A stretch of DNA of 64,000 nucleotides from Glycocaulis sp051859565. GTDB lineage: Bacteria; Pseudomonadota; Alphaproteobacteria; Caulobacterales; Maricaulaceae. Numbering within the stretch: the first letter of the stretch is position 1; every line of letters begins with the position of its first letter. The stretch is from positions 372,001 through 436,000 of the forward strand of contig NZ_JBHYFK010000001.1 of the NCBI RefSeq assembly GCF_051859565.1, in the 5' to 3' direction. The notes under the pieces were generated by a model. It was not told the DNA's origin and made no database searches. It saw nothing but the letters and a program-made list of their open reading frames with translations. Made by a program: the position numbers and the translations under genes. Below, piece by piece: positions 51,332 to 59,705 of this stretch.

Positions 51332-52267
51332 ATGAGTTCGGGGGGGCGCATAAGCGCGGTAATGGTCAGTTACCGGACCGGGCCGGTCCTGTTTGACTCG
51401 ATCCGCTCGGTCCTCAGCGATCCGGATATTCACGAGCTCGTGCTCGTCAATCATGATAATCCGACCAATGTCACCGTCCGTCTGGATACCATGGCGGCGG
51501 CGGAGCCGCGTTTGAATGTCATCCATACCGGCGCAAATCTCGGCTTTGGCCGCGGGTGCAATATCGGCGCGCGGTCGGCGTCGGGTGACTACATATTGCT
51601 GCTCAACCCCGATACGCTGATCGCACGCGGCGCTGCCCGTATCATGGTCTCCACAGCGCGGACCCTGCCGCCGGTATCCATTGTCGGCGCCCGCATTCTG
51701 AACACGGATGGCACCGAGCAACGCGGCGGCCGCCGGGGTGGCCTAACCTTGATGTCGGCCATGCTCAGCTTTACCGGCCTTGCCCGTATCCTGCCCGGTA
51801 TTCGCGACTTTCACCGTGAAAACGAGCCTCTACCCTCCGGCCCGGTGGAGGCTCCGTCCGTATCCGGCGCAGCCATGCTGATGAGCCGCGAGACCTATCG
51901 CGCCCTGAACGGCTTTGATGAACGCTATTTCCTTCATGTGGAGGATATCGATATCTGCGAACGGGCCCGGCGGATGGGCGGCAGAATCGTCTTTGAACCC
52001 CGTGCAGCCTTTGTTCATGTCGGCTCGACAAGCTCGGCCAATATCCTCCTTGTCGAGTGGTACAAGGCAAAGGGTCTGAACCTGTTTTTCCGCACCTATT
52101 CCGGTCCTGCCGGCCAGCTGGCGCTGGTGGTGGCCGGCCCGCTCATGACAATGGCGCTTCTCGGCCGCGCTCTTCTGATCCGCGTGAATGTGCGCGCTTC
52201 GCAGGCCCGTAACCGTGTTCGCGCCCGCCTGCGTCTGGCGCAACGGCGAAGGAATGCAGGCGACTAG
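51332..52267 (+). CDS. Family 2 glycosyltransferase (WbbL/rhamnosyltransferase-like)
   Basis: 311 residues from the ATG at 51332, preceded by GAGGGG. GT2 landmarks are ISAVMVSYRTGPVLFDSIRSV (in part), HTGANLGFGRGCNIG, LLLNPDTLIARGA in the DxD position, and the acceptor-side block GAAMLMSRETYRALNGFDERYF and HVEDIDICERARRMGG. A C-terminal hydrophobic helix region (ALVVAGPLMTMALLG) and basic tail suggest membrane attachment. It adds a sugar, likely deoxyhexose, to a cell-surface glycan. Convergent with the HMG-CoA lyase gene, sharing CTAG. Confidence 0.9.
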   Translation: MSSGGRISAVMVSYRTGPVLFDSIRSVLSDPDIHELVLVNHDNPTNVTVRLDTMAAAEPRLNVIHTGANLGFGRGCNIGARSASGDYILLLNPDTLIARGAARIMVSTARTLPPVSIVGARILNTDGTEQRGGRRGGLTLMSAMLSFTGLARILPGIRDFHRENEPLPSGPVEAPSVSGAAMLMSRETYRALNGFDERYFLHVEDIDICERARRMGGRIVFEPRAAFVHVGSTSSANILLVEWYKAKGLNLFFRTYSGPAGQLALVVAGPLMTMALLGRALLIRVNVRASQARNRVRARLRLAQRRRNAGD

Positions 52268-53178
52268 GCCGGGCCGGCTTTTGCAGGAAATCGGCCTGCC
52301 TTGGCCAGTGCTGACTGTATCGGGTGTTTGAGGGCGGTTTCTTCCAGCCAGTGCGCAACCGAAATCATCCGGTCCAGATCAATGCCGGTGTCAAACCCTG
52401 CCCGCTCCAGCATGTAGACGACGTCTTCAGTGGCGACGTTGCCGGTGGCGCGCGGGGCGAACGGGCATCCGCCAATTCCGCCCGCGGACGCATCGATAAT
52501 GGTGACACCGTTCTGTACCGCTGCATGGATATTGGCCAGCGCGGTGTTGCGTGTGTTGTGGAAGTGCAGGCGCAGCTTCAGAGACGGCGCAGCGTCGCGC
52601 ACAATCCGTATCGCGCGCTCCACGTCCCAGGGGGTGGCCACGCCGATCGTGTCGCCCAGCGCAAATTCGGCTGCCCCAGCGGCTGCAGCCCGCGCCGCCA
52701 GCATACCCAGAATGCCCGGATCGACCTCGCCGTCGAACGGATCACCAAAGGCCACCGAGACCGTGGCCGAGAGCGGGATGCGCGCATCAAGTGCCAGTAC
52801 CGCGATCCGGTCGAGAAGGTCCGCGGTTTCCTCCGGCGTGGCGTTCTGATTGGCCTTGCCAAAGCCTTCAGATGCCACCAGCACATAGTTGATCTCGTCG
52901 CAGCGCGCCTCGATGGCCCGGCGCATGCCGCGCTCATTCAGGGCCAGGCCGATATAGGAAACGCCCTTGTCACGGGGCACGGCGTCCATGATTTCAGCAG
53001 AATCGGCCATGGCAGGGACAAGCTTCGGATTGACGAAGCTGGCTGCTTCCATGCGCTTCACGCCAGCCTCGATCAGCCGGTCGATGAACTCCAGCTTTAC
53101 CGGCGTGGTCAGCAGCGTCTTGTCATTTTGCAGGCCGTCGCGCGGGCCGACCTCAACGATCTCAATGGTTCGGCTCAT
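52264..53178 (-). CDS. Hydroxymethylglutaryl-CoA lyase
   Basis: 304 residues from the ATG at 53178; an ATG at 53208 is atypical and overlaps the upstream gene more. Landmarks are VEVGPRDGLQND, MEAASFVNPKLVP, ALGDTIGVATP, HFHNTRNTALANI with metal-binding histidines, and the family signature AGGIGGCPFAPRATGNVATED (in part), with the active-site cysteine. It cleaves HMG-CoA to acetyl-CoA and acetoacetate in leucine or terpene catabolism. No partner genes of leucine breakdown are adjacent. The start overlaps the GT39 stop (ATGA). Confidence 0.93.
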   Translation of the reverse strand: MSRTIEIVEVGPRDGLQNDKTLLTTPVKLEFIDRLIEAGVKRMEAASFVNPKLVPAMADSAEIMDAVPRDKGVSYIGLALNERGMRRAIEARCDEINYVLVASEGFGKANQNATPEETADLLDRIAVLALDARIPLSATVSVAFGDPFDGEVDPGILGMLAARAAAAGAAEFALGDTIGVATPWDVERAIRIVRDAAPSLKLRLHFHNTRNTALANIHAAVQNGVTIIDASAGGIGGCPFAPRATGNVATEDVVYMLERAGFDTGIDLDRMISVAHWLEETALKHPIQSALAKAGRFPAKAGPA

Positions 53179-54890
53179 GGCTGGCCTGGCTCCTGAAATG
53201 GCGTGCAATCGCCTGTGCGGGCGATCAGCAGGGATGTGGCGCGTCCGCGTGAATAGTTAAAGCCCTCAATCTCGCGCACACCGCAAGCTTGCGAGCGCAG
53301 CGCATCAAGGAAGCTGGCGGCAACGGACGCCGGCTCGTCTTCCTGCGGGAGGCGCGACAGGTCGATGATCAGGAGCTGTTCGGCAGAAAAATCGCCCGAC
53401 AGGGCGGCCAGCACCGGAAAATCCATCAGATCGGTATCGCTGCGCAGGGCAAAGGCAAGGCTCGGCTCGGTATAGCTGGAGCGGATCACTGTCTGCGGGC
53501 TGAGCCAGTCCTGCGCGTGAACAAGGGCGGCGGCCTCGCGCGAGGGAAAGAGATTTGTCTGCGGCGCGATGATCCCGCGCCCGGCCGTCTGCCAGACCAG
53601 CCCGGCCAGCACTGCGCACAGCACAGCCGGGCCTGTTCGTGAGCCCGCAGCCAGCACGATGGCGCCGATTGCTGCTGCGATGACCATCACCGCCAATACC
53701 GACGCCAGGACAACGGGTCCGTCATACTGATGGCTGAGAAGGAAGAGAATTGCGCCAAGGAGCAGGCTGGCCGCGATGATCAGTCCCGCCCCGAGCCACC
53801 GCCAGAGCGCCGGTGTTTCCTGCCACGCAAGAACGCCCCATGCAGCGAAGATGGCAAGGGCAGGGTAGGCAGGCAGCACGTAGTGCGGCAGCTTCGTCGG
53901 CAGGAGCTCGAACACGACCCAGACCGGCACGCTGATCACCAGAAGTATTCTGGCCGTCCCCGCATTGGCGCTCTTCGAGCGCAGGGCCGCCACGCCCGCT
54001 CGGAGGCCCGCCGGGAGGAAAAGTACCGCGGGAAAGAGCAGGAACGTCAATAACAGAAGATGATAGCCGGGCGGAGCGCCGTGGCTTTCATGACCGGATA
54101 CCAGCTTCGGTCCCAGATCATCGCCCAGCGCCTCGCGCAGGAAGTCACCATCGGTCGCGATCTGCACCGAGATCAGCCAGGGCAGGAGAATGAGCGCGGC
54201 CAGCACCGGTCCCGGCCAGAAAGCCAGCGGGCGCAACCAGTAAAATCGCCTGCTCCAGAAGGCGAGGCCTGCTACCGCGAGTCCCGCCGCCATGGGCGTC
54301 ACCGGCCCTTTGATGAGCGCGCCCAGCGCTACCAGCACCCACACCCCGACCGCCCATAGCCTGGCTTCGCGGGGCTCTTTGGCCTGGAAGAGGCACACCA
54401 CCGCATACAGCCCCCAGATGGTGATGCCTGCCAGCATGGCGTCGGTCTTTGCGATGCCGCTCTCCACGCCCAGCAGCACGCTGGCACCGAGCAGCACGCC
54501 CGCATACAGCCCCGCCGGATGACCCAGCAGCCTGTTGGCCAGTGTCATGGTGCCGAGGGCCGCCAGCACCGCACCCAGCGTGGAGGCCAGCCGCCAGGCC
54601 CAGATCTGGCGGTTCTCCAGCGCACCGCTGACAAGCTCGCCAATCGAGACGCTGGCCAGTTGCACCCAGTGAATGCCAACCGGCTTCTTGTTGCGGTCTT
54701 CATCCAGAAAGCTGATGCGCACCCAATCGCCGGTTTCGAGCATTTGCGCCGTCGCCTGGGCAAAGCGGGCCTCGTCCCTGTCGAGGACAGGCAGGGAGAA
54801 AATGCCGGCCATCGATGCGGCAAGCGTCACGGCCACAACGATCAGCCAGCTTTGGCGCTGCTGCATCACAGTGCGGACAAGGCGTGTCAT
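53175..54890 (-). CDS. Family 39 glycosyltransferase (ArnT-like)
   Basis: 571 residues from the ATG at 54890 (MTRLVRTVMQQR). It is an integral membrane protein with about twelve helices. The first periplasmic loop has the acidic LPVLDRDEARFAQATAQML (in part) and KKPVGIHWVQLASV, as in ArnT and related lipid-linked-sugar transferases. It transfers a sugar from a polyprenyl phosphate to lipid A or another acceptor. The divergent GT2 at 55018, of the polyprenyl-phosphate type, could make the donor. It is upstream of the HMG-CoA lyase gene. Confidence 0.88.
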   Translation of the reverse strand: MTRLVRTVMQQRQSWLIVVAVTLAASMAGIFSLPVLDRDEARFAQATAQMLETGDWVRISFLDEDRNKKPVGIHWVQLASVSIGELVSGALENRQIWAWRLASTLGAVLAALGTMTLANRLLGHPAGLYAGVLLGASVLLGVESGIAKTDAMLAGITIWGLYAVVCLFQAKEPREARLWAVGVWVLVALGALIKGPVTPMAAGLAVAGLAFWSRRFYWLRPLAFWPGPVLAALILLPWLISVQIATDGDFLREALGDDLGPKLVSGHESHGAPPGYHLLLLTFLLFPAVLFLPAGLRAGVAALRSKSANAGTARILLVISVPVWVVFELLPTKLPHYVLPAYPALAIFAAWGVLAWQETPALWRWLGAGLIIAASLLLGAILFLLSHQYDGPVVLASVLAVMVIAAAIGAIVLAAGSRTGPAVLCAVLAGLVWQTAGRGIIAPQTNLFPSREAAALVHAQDWLSPQTVIRSSYTEPSLAFALRSDTDLMDFPVLAALSGDFSAEQLLIIDLSRLPQEDEPASVAASFLDALRSQACGVREIEGFNYSRGRATSLLIARTGDCTPFQEPGQP

Positions 54891-55017
54891 CTCGGCCCCA
54901 TAATGGCTTTGCACAGTAGGGCCCATTGCATATTCACGGTGGCACGGGCCCGGCTATTGGGTATGTATCGGGTTCGATATTGCCGCAAGGCTCGCGGCCG
55001 AATGAAGGTGTAATCTG

Positions 55018-55752
55018 ATGTCATCGCCCGCCCCCGCCGTCTCTGTCGTGGTCCCCATGCATAATGAGGAAGGCAATGCCGGAGCGCTCGTGCGCGAGAT
55101 CGCAGCGGCGCTTGCCGGGCAGGCGTTCGAGATTGTCGCGGTAAACGATGCCAGCAAGGACGGCACGCTGGCCGAGCTGCAAGCCGTCAAGGCGGAGGTG
55201 GCGCAATTGCGCATCGTCAGCCACCGCAATAATGCAGGCCAGTCACGTGCGGTCCGCACCGGCTTCATGATGGCTCGCGCGCCGGTTGTCTGCACGCTCG
55301 ATGGAGACGGACAGAACCCGCCTGCGGACCTGCCTGCTCTCATAGCGCAACTTACCCGCGATGGTGCTCCCGGCACGCTTGGCATGGTGGGCGGCGAGCG
55401 CGTGGGGCGGCAGGACAGCGCCTGGAAGAAGTTCGCGTCGCGCCTGGGCAACGGGATACGCAAGCGGCTTCTCAATGATGAAGCCAGGGATACGGGCTGC
55501 GGCATCAAGGCGATGCGGCGCGACGCGTATCTGGCTTTACCTTATTTCGATCACCAGCATCGCTTCCTGCCGGCGCTGATGAAGCGCGAGGGTTATATGG
55601 TGGAATTTCATCCCGTAAGCCACAGGCCGCGCACGGCAGGAACATCGAAATACACGAATATTGGACGTCTTTTCGCCTCGATCAGTGACATAATGGGGGT
55701 GATGTGGCTCAATAGCCGCTCCAGGCAGACGGGTGGATGGGAGGAATCCTGA
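55018..55752 (+). CDS. Family 2 glycosyltransferase (polyprenyl-phosphate type)
   Basis: 244 residues. The GT2 fold has VSVVVPMHNEEGNAGALV, VAVNDASKDGTLAEL, RNNAGQSRAVRTGF and the DxD region LDGDGQNPPADLP. The second half has RDTGCGIKAMRRDAYLALP and the late TSKYTNIGRL, like dolichol-phosphate-mannose or ArnC/PmrF-like enzymes. No C-terminal membrane helices are evident. It likely loads a sugar on undecaprenyl phosphate, serving the divergent GT39 enzyme. Confidence 0.9.
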   Translation: MSSPAPAVSVVVPMHNEEGNAGALVREIAAALAGQAFEIVAVNDASKDGTLAELQAVKAEVAQLRIVSHRNNAGQSRAVRTGFMMARAPVVCTLDGDGQNPPADLPALIAQLTRDGAPGTLGMVGGERVGRQDSAWKKFASRLGNGIRKRLLNDEARDTGCGIKAMRRDAYLALPYFDHQHRFLPALMKREGYMVEFHPVSHRPRTAGTSKYTNIGRLFASISDIMGVMWLNSRSRQTGGWEES

Positions 55753-55875
55753 AGTCCCGGAAAGCCAAAGGTGAGGAGTATCGCCATGGCAACTGGCGCA
55801 GGTAGCGGTGTATTCATGGGCGTAGAAGCGGCGCGCCGCCGTAGACGGGGCGGCCCGGTGAGGAGGGGGCTTTCC

Positions 55876-56289
55876 ATGTTTAGCATATTTCCAAAGCTGA
55901 TTATCCCGATGGTGATCTATGCCATCATCGCCTTTATCGGCGGGGCGGATACGGTGGCAGCGCGGCTCGCTGATCCGCTGTTCGAGATAGGCATGATGTC
56001 TGGCGCGACCTGGGGGCTGACGCCGGGCGACCTGATCTTGATGCTGGCCCTGTTTTTCCTGTTTGTAGAAATGGTGAAGTCGTCGGACACAGGCACGGCG
56101 TCCATCATCAATCATGGCATGTCCATGCTGGTCTTTGTGACGGGACTTGTACTGTTCCTTCTGGTCGGCCAGTTCGCCACCTCGGTCTTCTTCCTGCTGG
56201 TGCTTATGGCCCTGCTGGATACGGTGGCCGGCTTCATCGTCACCATTGTTGCGGCGCGCCGCGACCTTGCAGTTGGTGGCGACGCCTGA
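55876..56289 (+). CDS. Small multi-pass membrane protein
   Basis: 137 residues from the ATG at 55876, preceded by GAGGAGGGG. The frame is open upstream to 55771, but that part is a basic low-complexity stretch. There are about four hydrophobic helices: FPKLIIPMVIYAIIAFIG, LILMLALFFLFVEMV, MLVFVTGLVLFLLVG and VFFLLVLMALLDTVAGFIV. No family is firmly recognised. It follows the GT2 gene on the same strand and ends with a strong terminator, so it may belong to the same transcript. Confidence 0.75.
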   Translation: MFSIFPKLIIPMVIYAIIAFIGGADTVAARLADPLFEIGMMSGATWGLTPGDLILMLALFFLFVEMVKSSDTGTASIINHGMSMLVFVTGLVLFLLVGQFATSVFFLLVLMALLDTVAGFIVTIVAARRDLAVGGDA

Positions 56290-56317
56290 GCCAGGGGCTG
56301 AGACGTCAAGTCAAGCG

Positions 56318-56347
56318 GGCCGCTCCTGTACCGGGAGCGGCCTTTTT
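56318..56347 (+). terminator. Rho-independent terminator
   Basis: Arms GGCCGCTCC (56318-56326) and GGGAGCGGCC (56333-56342), followed by TTTTT. It lies 29 bases after the small membrane protein stop. Confidence 0.9.
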
Positions 56348-56429
56348 GCTGCCGTTCAAAGAACGAGAAAGAAGACGCTGACAGCCAGAAGCGCGTCAGC
56401 CGCGCGCAGCAATAATGGCTCGGTCCGGT

Positions 56430-56741
56430 TCATGCCCGGCGCTCCATGCGCGGGGCTTGCGGGGCAGGTGTAGCTGCAGCGCCGGCATAGCTCGCCCGGT
56501 AGCGGCGGCGTTCGGTTTCGTCCGCGCGCAATCCGCGGCGCCGAGCGCTGTGCAGCACCGGCACCCAGCCAATACCCGCAAGTGCCACGGCCTGACCCGA
56601 TACCATCCGCGCTGGCGACACAGAGGGGCCTGCAACAGCCGCTGCAGTATCCGTGCGCGCCTGAGCGGCTCCACTATCATTGCGGACAATGACCGCCGGG
56701 GGCGGGAAGGCGCCAGATATGGGTGCAACGGGCTCGCTCAT
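56430..56741 (-). CDS. Possible hypothetical protein, 103 residues
   Basis: Open frame on the minus strand between a terminator and phaR. It is rich in alanine, arginine and proline (AAAVAGPSVSPARM, RRRGLRADETERRRYR) with no membrane helix and no recognised domain. The ribosome-binding site upstream of 56741 is weak. The DNA on its upstream side is A+T-richer with a TTAACC motif, which could be a promoter. It may be a real small protein or a chance frame. Confidence 0.35.
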   Translation of the reverse strand: MSEPVAPISGAFPPPAVIVRNDSGAAQARTDTAAAVAGPSVSPARMVSGQAVALAGIGWVPVLHSARRRGLRADETERRRYRASYAGAAATPAPQAPRMERRA

Positions 56742-56914
56742 ACGCAGTGCCTGCGCAAGAACGGGGCCAGCCTTTACCCTCCGTAAACCTTTGTAAAAGG
56801 CCGATTAACCGTATCCAGCGAGCCGTTCTGGCGCATCGCGGCCCGATAGCTAGCCGCCCGGTGTTCCTTAATGAAACACTAACGCTGAAACGGATGCGGG
56901 CAGCGGTTCAGCCC

Positions 56915-57499
56915 CTACCCGCCTGCCAGCTTGTCCAGCTTGGCGCGCATCGCCTCCAGCTCGTCGCGCAGGGCTTTGACATCGTCACTCTTGTTCTTGG
57001 CCGCGGGAACGGGCGCACTGCCTTCCTGCTGGCCTGCAGCGTTGAACGGGCTGAATACTTTCATGGCCTGCTCGAACATGGCCATGTTGCGCCGCGTCTG
57101 CTCTTCCAGAAGCGCCATCGATCCTGCTGGCGAGCTCATGGCGCCCGCCATTTTCTCGCGCAGCTCGTCCTGCTGGCGCATCAGGCCTTCCATCGACATT
57201 TTCAGATAGCCAGGGACAAAGGCCTGCATGGAGTCGCCGTAAAACCCGATCAGCTGGCGCAGGAATTCAACCGGCAGCAGGTTGGCGCCTTTGGCTTCCT
57301 CCTCGAAAATGATCTGGGCGAGAACGCCGCGTGTCAGGTCTTCGCCGGTCTTTGCATCGACGACCTCGAATTCCGCGTTCTCTTTTACGAGGTCGCGCAA
57401 ATGGTCGAGGGTCACGTACCGGCTCGCCGACGTGTCATAGAGGCGGCGGTTTGCGTATTTCTTGATAGTGATCTTGCCGGATTTGGAATGTGCACTCAC
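56915..57499 (-). CDS. phaR: Polyhydroxyalkanoate synthesis repressor PhaR
   Basis: 194 residues from a GTG at 57499 with GGGGGAGA six bases upstream; the frame is open to 57532. The PhaR DNA-binding N-terminus is ITIKKYANRRLYDTSASRYVT followed by LDHLRDLVKENAEFEVVDAK (both in part). The PHB-accumulation domain has LLPVEFLRQLIGFYGDSMQ and VPGYLKMSMEGL. A C-terminal coiled coil closes it (RDELEAMRAKLDKLAGG). It senses PHB granules and represses phasin and PHB genes. It is divergent from phbB with a TGC-rich gap between. Confidence 0.95.
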   Translation of the reverse strand: MSAHSKSGKITIKKYANRRLYDTSASRYVTLDHLRDLVKENAEFEVVDAKTGEDLTRGVLAQIIFEEEAKGANLLPVEFLRQLIGFYGDSMQAFVPGYLKMSMEGLMRQQDELREKMAGAMSSPAGSMALLEEQTRRNMAMFEQAMKVFSPFNAAGQQEGSAPVPAAKNKSDDVKALRDELEAMRAKLDKLAGG

Positions 57500-57613
57500 G
57501 CTATGTCTCCCCCTGGGTTTGTTGCGCCGCATCGTTTTCTCGTGCGGTGTCAGATTCTGTCGCGATCGCCCTCGACAACAGGCGGATTCGCGTTAAGAAA
57601 GACCATTGCGCGG

Positions 57614-57655
57614 TATGCTTCATGCTGCAAGCATGCTGCGCTTTTGCTGCGCACA
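57614..57655. promoter_or_regulatory. TGC-rich palindromic site, probable PhaR operator
   Basis: The gap between phaR and phbB contains the inverted repeat CATGC-TGCAA-GCATG (57621-57635) followed by TGCGC-N7-GCGCA at about 57637-57653. PhaR of other alphaproteobacteria binds TGC-rich sites of the CTGC-N3-4-GCAG kind. The position before phbB fits control of PHB synthesis by PhaR; binding is inferred. Confidence 0.55.
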
Positions 57656-57695
57656 ATAAACGGCTCCGATCAAGAGGGCCAGAGGGAGGAATTTC

Positions 57696-58418
57696 ATGAC
57701 ACGCACCGCTCTGGTGACCGGCGGAACGCGCGGTATCGGCAAGGCGATCTGCTTCGCGCTTAAGGAGGCCGGGTACACGGTCGCGGCCAATTATGCGGGC
57801 AATGATGCCGCAGCGGAGGCGTTCAGCAAGGAAACCGGGATCGCGGCCTACAAATGGTCGGTTGCCGATTACGAGGCTTGCGTGGCGGGTATAGGCCGGG
57901 TCGAGCTGGCCCATGGTCCGGTGGACATTCTCGTCAACAATGCCGGGATTACGCGCGACGCGCCGTTTCACAAGATGACCCCGCAGCAATGGCGCGAGGT
58001 GATCGAGACCAATCTCTCCGGTGTCTTCAACATGACCCACCCCGTCTGGAACGGAATGCGTGAGCGCGGCTTTGGCCGCATTATCACCATCTCGTCGATC
58101 AACGGGCAGAAAGGCCAGTTTGCGCAGGCCAATTACTCTGCCGCCAAGGCAGGCGATATCGGTTTTACCAAGGCCCTGGCCCAGGAAGGCGCGCGCAAGG
58201 GGATTACGGTCAACGCCATATGTCCGGGCTATATCGCCACCGACATGGTGATGGCCGTGCCCGAAAAGGTGCGTGAGCAGATTATCGAGACCATTCCTGT
58301 CGGACGGCTGGGCGAGCCGGAGGAAATAGCGCGCTGCGTGGCGTTCCTGGCGTCTGATGAAGCCGGTTTCATAACGGGTGCCACACTGACGGCCAATGGC
58401 GGCCAGTACATGGTTTGA
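57696..58418 (+). CDS. phbB: Acetoacetyl-CoA reductase
   Basis: NADPH-dependent reduction of acetoacetyl-CoA to 3-hydroxybutyryl-CoA for PHB. 240 residues of the short-chain dehydrogenase family. Landmarks are VTGGTRGIGKAI for cofactor binding, LVNNAGITRDAPFHKM, the catalytic serine in ISSINGQKGQFAQANYSAAKAG with the YSAAK tyrosine and lysine, and VNAICPGYIATDM. The adjacent divergent phaR supports the PHB role over FabG. phaA and the PHB synthase are not in the window. Confidence 0.93.
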   Translation: MTRTALVTGGTRGIGKAICFALKEAGYTVAANYAGNDAAAEAFSKETGIAAYKWSVADYEACVAGIGRVELAHGPVDILVNNAGITRDAPFHKMTPQQWREVIETNLSGVFNMTHPVWNGMRERGFGRIITISSINGQKGQFAQANYSAAKAGDIGFTKALAQEGARKGITVNAICPGYIATDMVMAVPEKVREQIIETIPVGRLGEPEEIARCVAFLASDEAGFITGATLTANGGQYMV

Positions 58419-58458
58419 AGCGTACGCGAAGCGGAAAAACGCGGCACGGAATTGGTAA

Positions 58459-58491
58459 GGGGGCAGTTTCGCCGCGAAACTGCCCCTTTTT
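58459..58491 (+). terminator. Rho-independent terminator of phbB
   Basis: Arms GGGGCAGTTTCG and CGAAACTGCCCC with a very short loop, followed by TTTTT. It lies 40 bases after the phbB stop. Confidence 0.93.
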
Positions 58492-58509
58492 GCAGAGAGA
58501 TTGTCGGCC

Positions 58510-59235
58510 ATGAGCAGGGGAATCATCGCCCTTATGCTTGCTGCCGCCGGGGCTTGGGTGGCATTGGCAAGCGACGGGCTTGGCCAGCAAAATCCGTTCT
58601 CGCGCCTGACGGGCCGGGAACAGCCGGTTGAAGCATCCGCAGTCTGGTACGAGCGGGCCGACCGTCGTGGACGGCTGGTACTCGACCGTTCTTCGGTGCC
58701 TGCCCTGCTCTGGCAGGAAGGCACGGCGGAGGTTCACGCCGTCTACTCCAACCGCGCTTCCGGCGGGGGCGAAGTTATGCTCACCGACACGGACCGGGCG
58801 ATTTTGCGCCTGTCCAATCTGGGCGGCGCGACCTTCTTCCCGCCTGACGCCCCTGACGGTGTCATTGTCGAGCTGATCGGTCCGGCGCACACGCTGGTGG
58901 CACCGCCGGTAGGTGCGGCAGAGTTGCAGCGGACCGCGCGCGACCTCGCTGATTCTGTCACGCGCATAAACCGCAACCAGGTCACCGTAGAGGTTCCCTC
59001 GCTCGGCCCATCCGACAACGCCTATCTGGCTGATACACTGCGTCTGGTCCAGCTCGGCATTGACCGGGCCAATCGCCGTGCCTTGCGGGACCTGCAGTCT
59101 GTCCGGGTGCAGACCGGACCGCATCCCGACGCCGTATATTCCGGGGGCACGCTGGAAATAACCATCGCGGCGGGGCGAGGCTATGCCGGCCGCCCCTCCT
59201 CGGAATTCATCAGGCGCGCACTTGACCGCCGCTAG
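58510..59235 (+). CDS. Exported DUF4908-like protein
   Basis: 241 residues from the ATG at 58510. A signal-like N-terminus (IIALMLAAAGAWVALASDG) precedes a soluble region with RRGRLVLDRSSVPALLWQEG and AILRLSNLGGATFFPPD, followed by a helical stretch and a C-terminal beta part. The first half resembles DUF4908 proteins known from Caulobacterales; I hold this assignment with moderate confidence. Function unknown. It lies after the phbB terminator and ends 14 bases before the convergent cupin gene stop. Confidence 0.6.
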   Translation: MSRGIIALMLAAAGAWVALASDGLGQQNPFSRLTGREQPVEASAVWYERADRRGRLVLDRSSVPALLWQEGTAEVHAVYSNRASGGGEVMLTDTDRAILRLSNLGGATFFPPDAPDGVIVELIGPAHTLVAPPVGAAELQRTARDLADSVTRINRNQVTVEVPSLGPSDNAYLADTLRLVQLGIDRANRRALRDLQSVRVQTGPHPDAVYSGGTLEITIAAGRGYAGRPSSEFIRRALDRR

Positions 59236-59249
59236 GCGTCAAGCAGCCA

Positions 59250-59705
59250 CTAACGCGCATTGTGTAGTCCGGGCCGCCAGTGCGCAGGCGCCAGTTCAAA
59301 GCCGGAAAATTCAAAGCCCGGCGCCACCACGCAGCTGACAAGTGTCCAGGCGCCAAGGCTCTCGGCGGTCTGCCAATGGCCTGCCGGGACTACCGCCTGC
59401 GGCCGTTCGCCCGACCGAAGATCAGCACCCAGGCGCAGGCTGCGGGCCTCCACACCATCGGCGGACATGGTCATTACCAGCGGCGCCCCCGCATGCCAGA
59501 GCCAGACCTCGCTTGCATCCACACGGTGCCAGGCAGACACCTCGTCGGCGGCCAGCAGAAAATAGATGGCGGTGGAATGCGCCCGCCCGCCGGAGCTGTC
59601 CTTGTCCCGGAAAGTTTCGGCATACCAGCCGCCTTCGGGATGCTTCTGCATGGAGAGCATGCGAATGATCTCGTTCGCGCCGAGATCGCCACTGATCGAC
59701 TTCAT
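59250..59705 (-). CDS. Cupin_5 (DUF985) family protein
   Basis: 151 residues. The cupin fold is visible: EIIRMLSMQKHPEGGWYAETF at the start (in part), STAIYFLLAADEVSAWHRVD, EVWLWHAGAPLVM, AVVPAGHWQTAESLG and SCVVAPGFEFSGFELA. Histidines and glutamate in the HRVD and SEVW region suggest a metal site. The family's function is unclear. Its start overlaps the gloB stop by one base, so the two share a transcript. Confidence 0.92.
   Translation of the reverse strand: MKSISGDLGANEIIRMLSMQKHPEGGWYAETFRDKDSSGGRAHSTAIYFLLAADEVSAWHRVDASEVWLWHAGAPLVMTMSADGVEARSLRLGADLRSGERPQAVVPAGHWQTAESLGAWTLVSCVVAPGFEFSGFELAPAHWRPGLHNAR

Noticed and set aside
55786..55875. N-terminal extension of the small membrane protein (MATGAGSGVFMGVE...)
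   Set aside because: The frame is open, but the extension is basic low-complexity sequence and the ATG at 55876 has a much better ribosome-binding site.
58540..59235. Possible secreted enzyme activity for the DUF4908-like protein
   Set aside because: No catalytic motif is visible; only an uncertain family resemblance can be supported.
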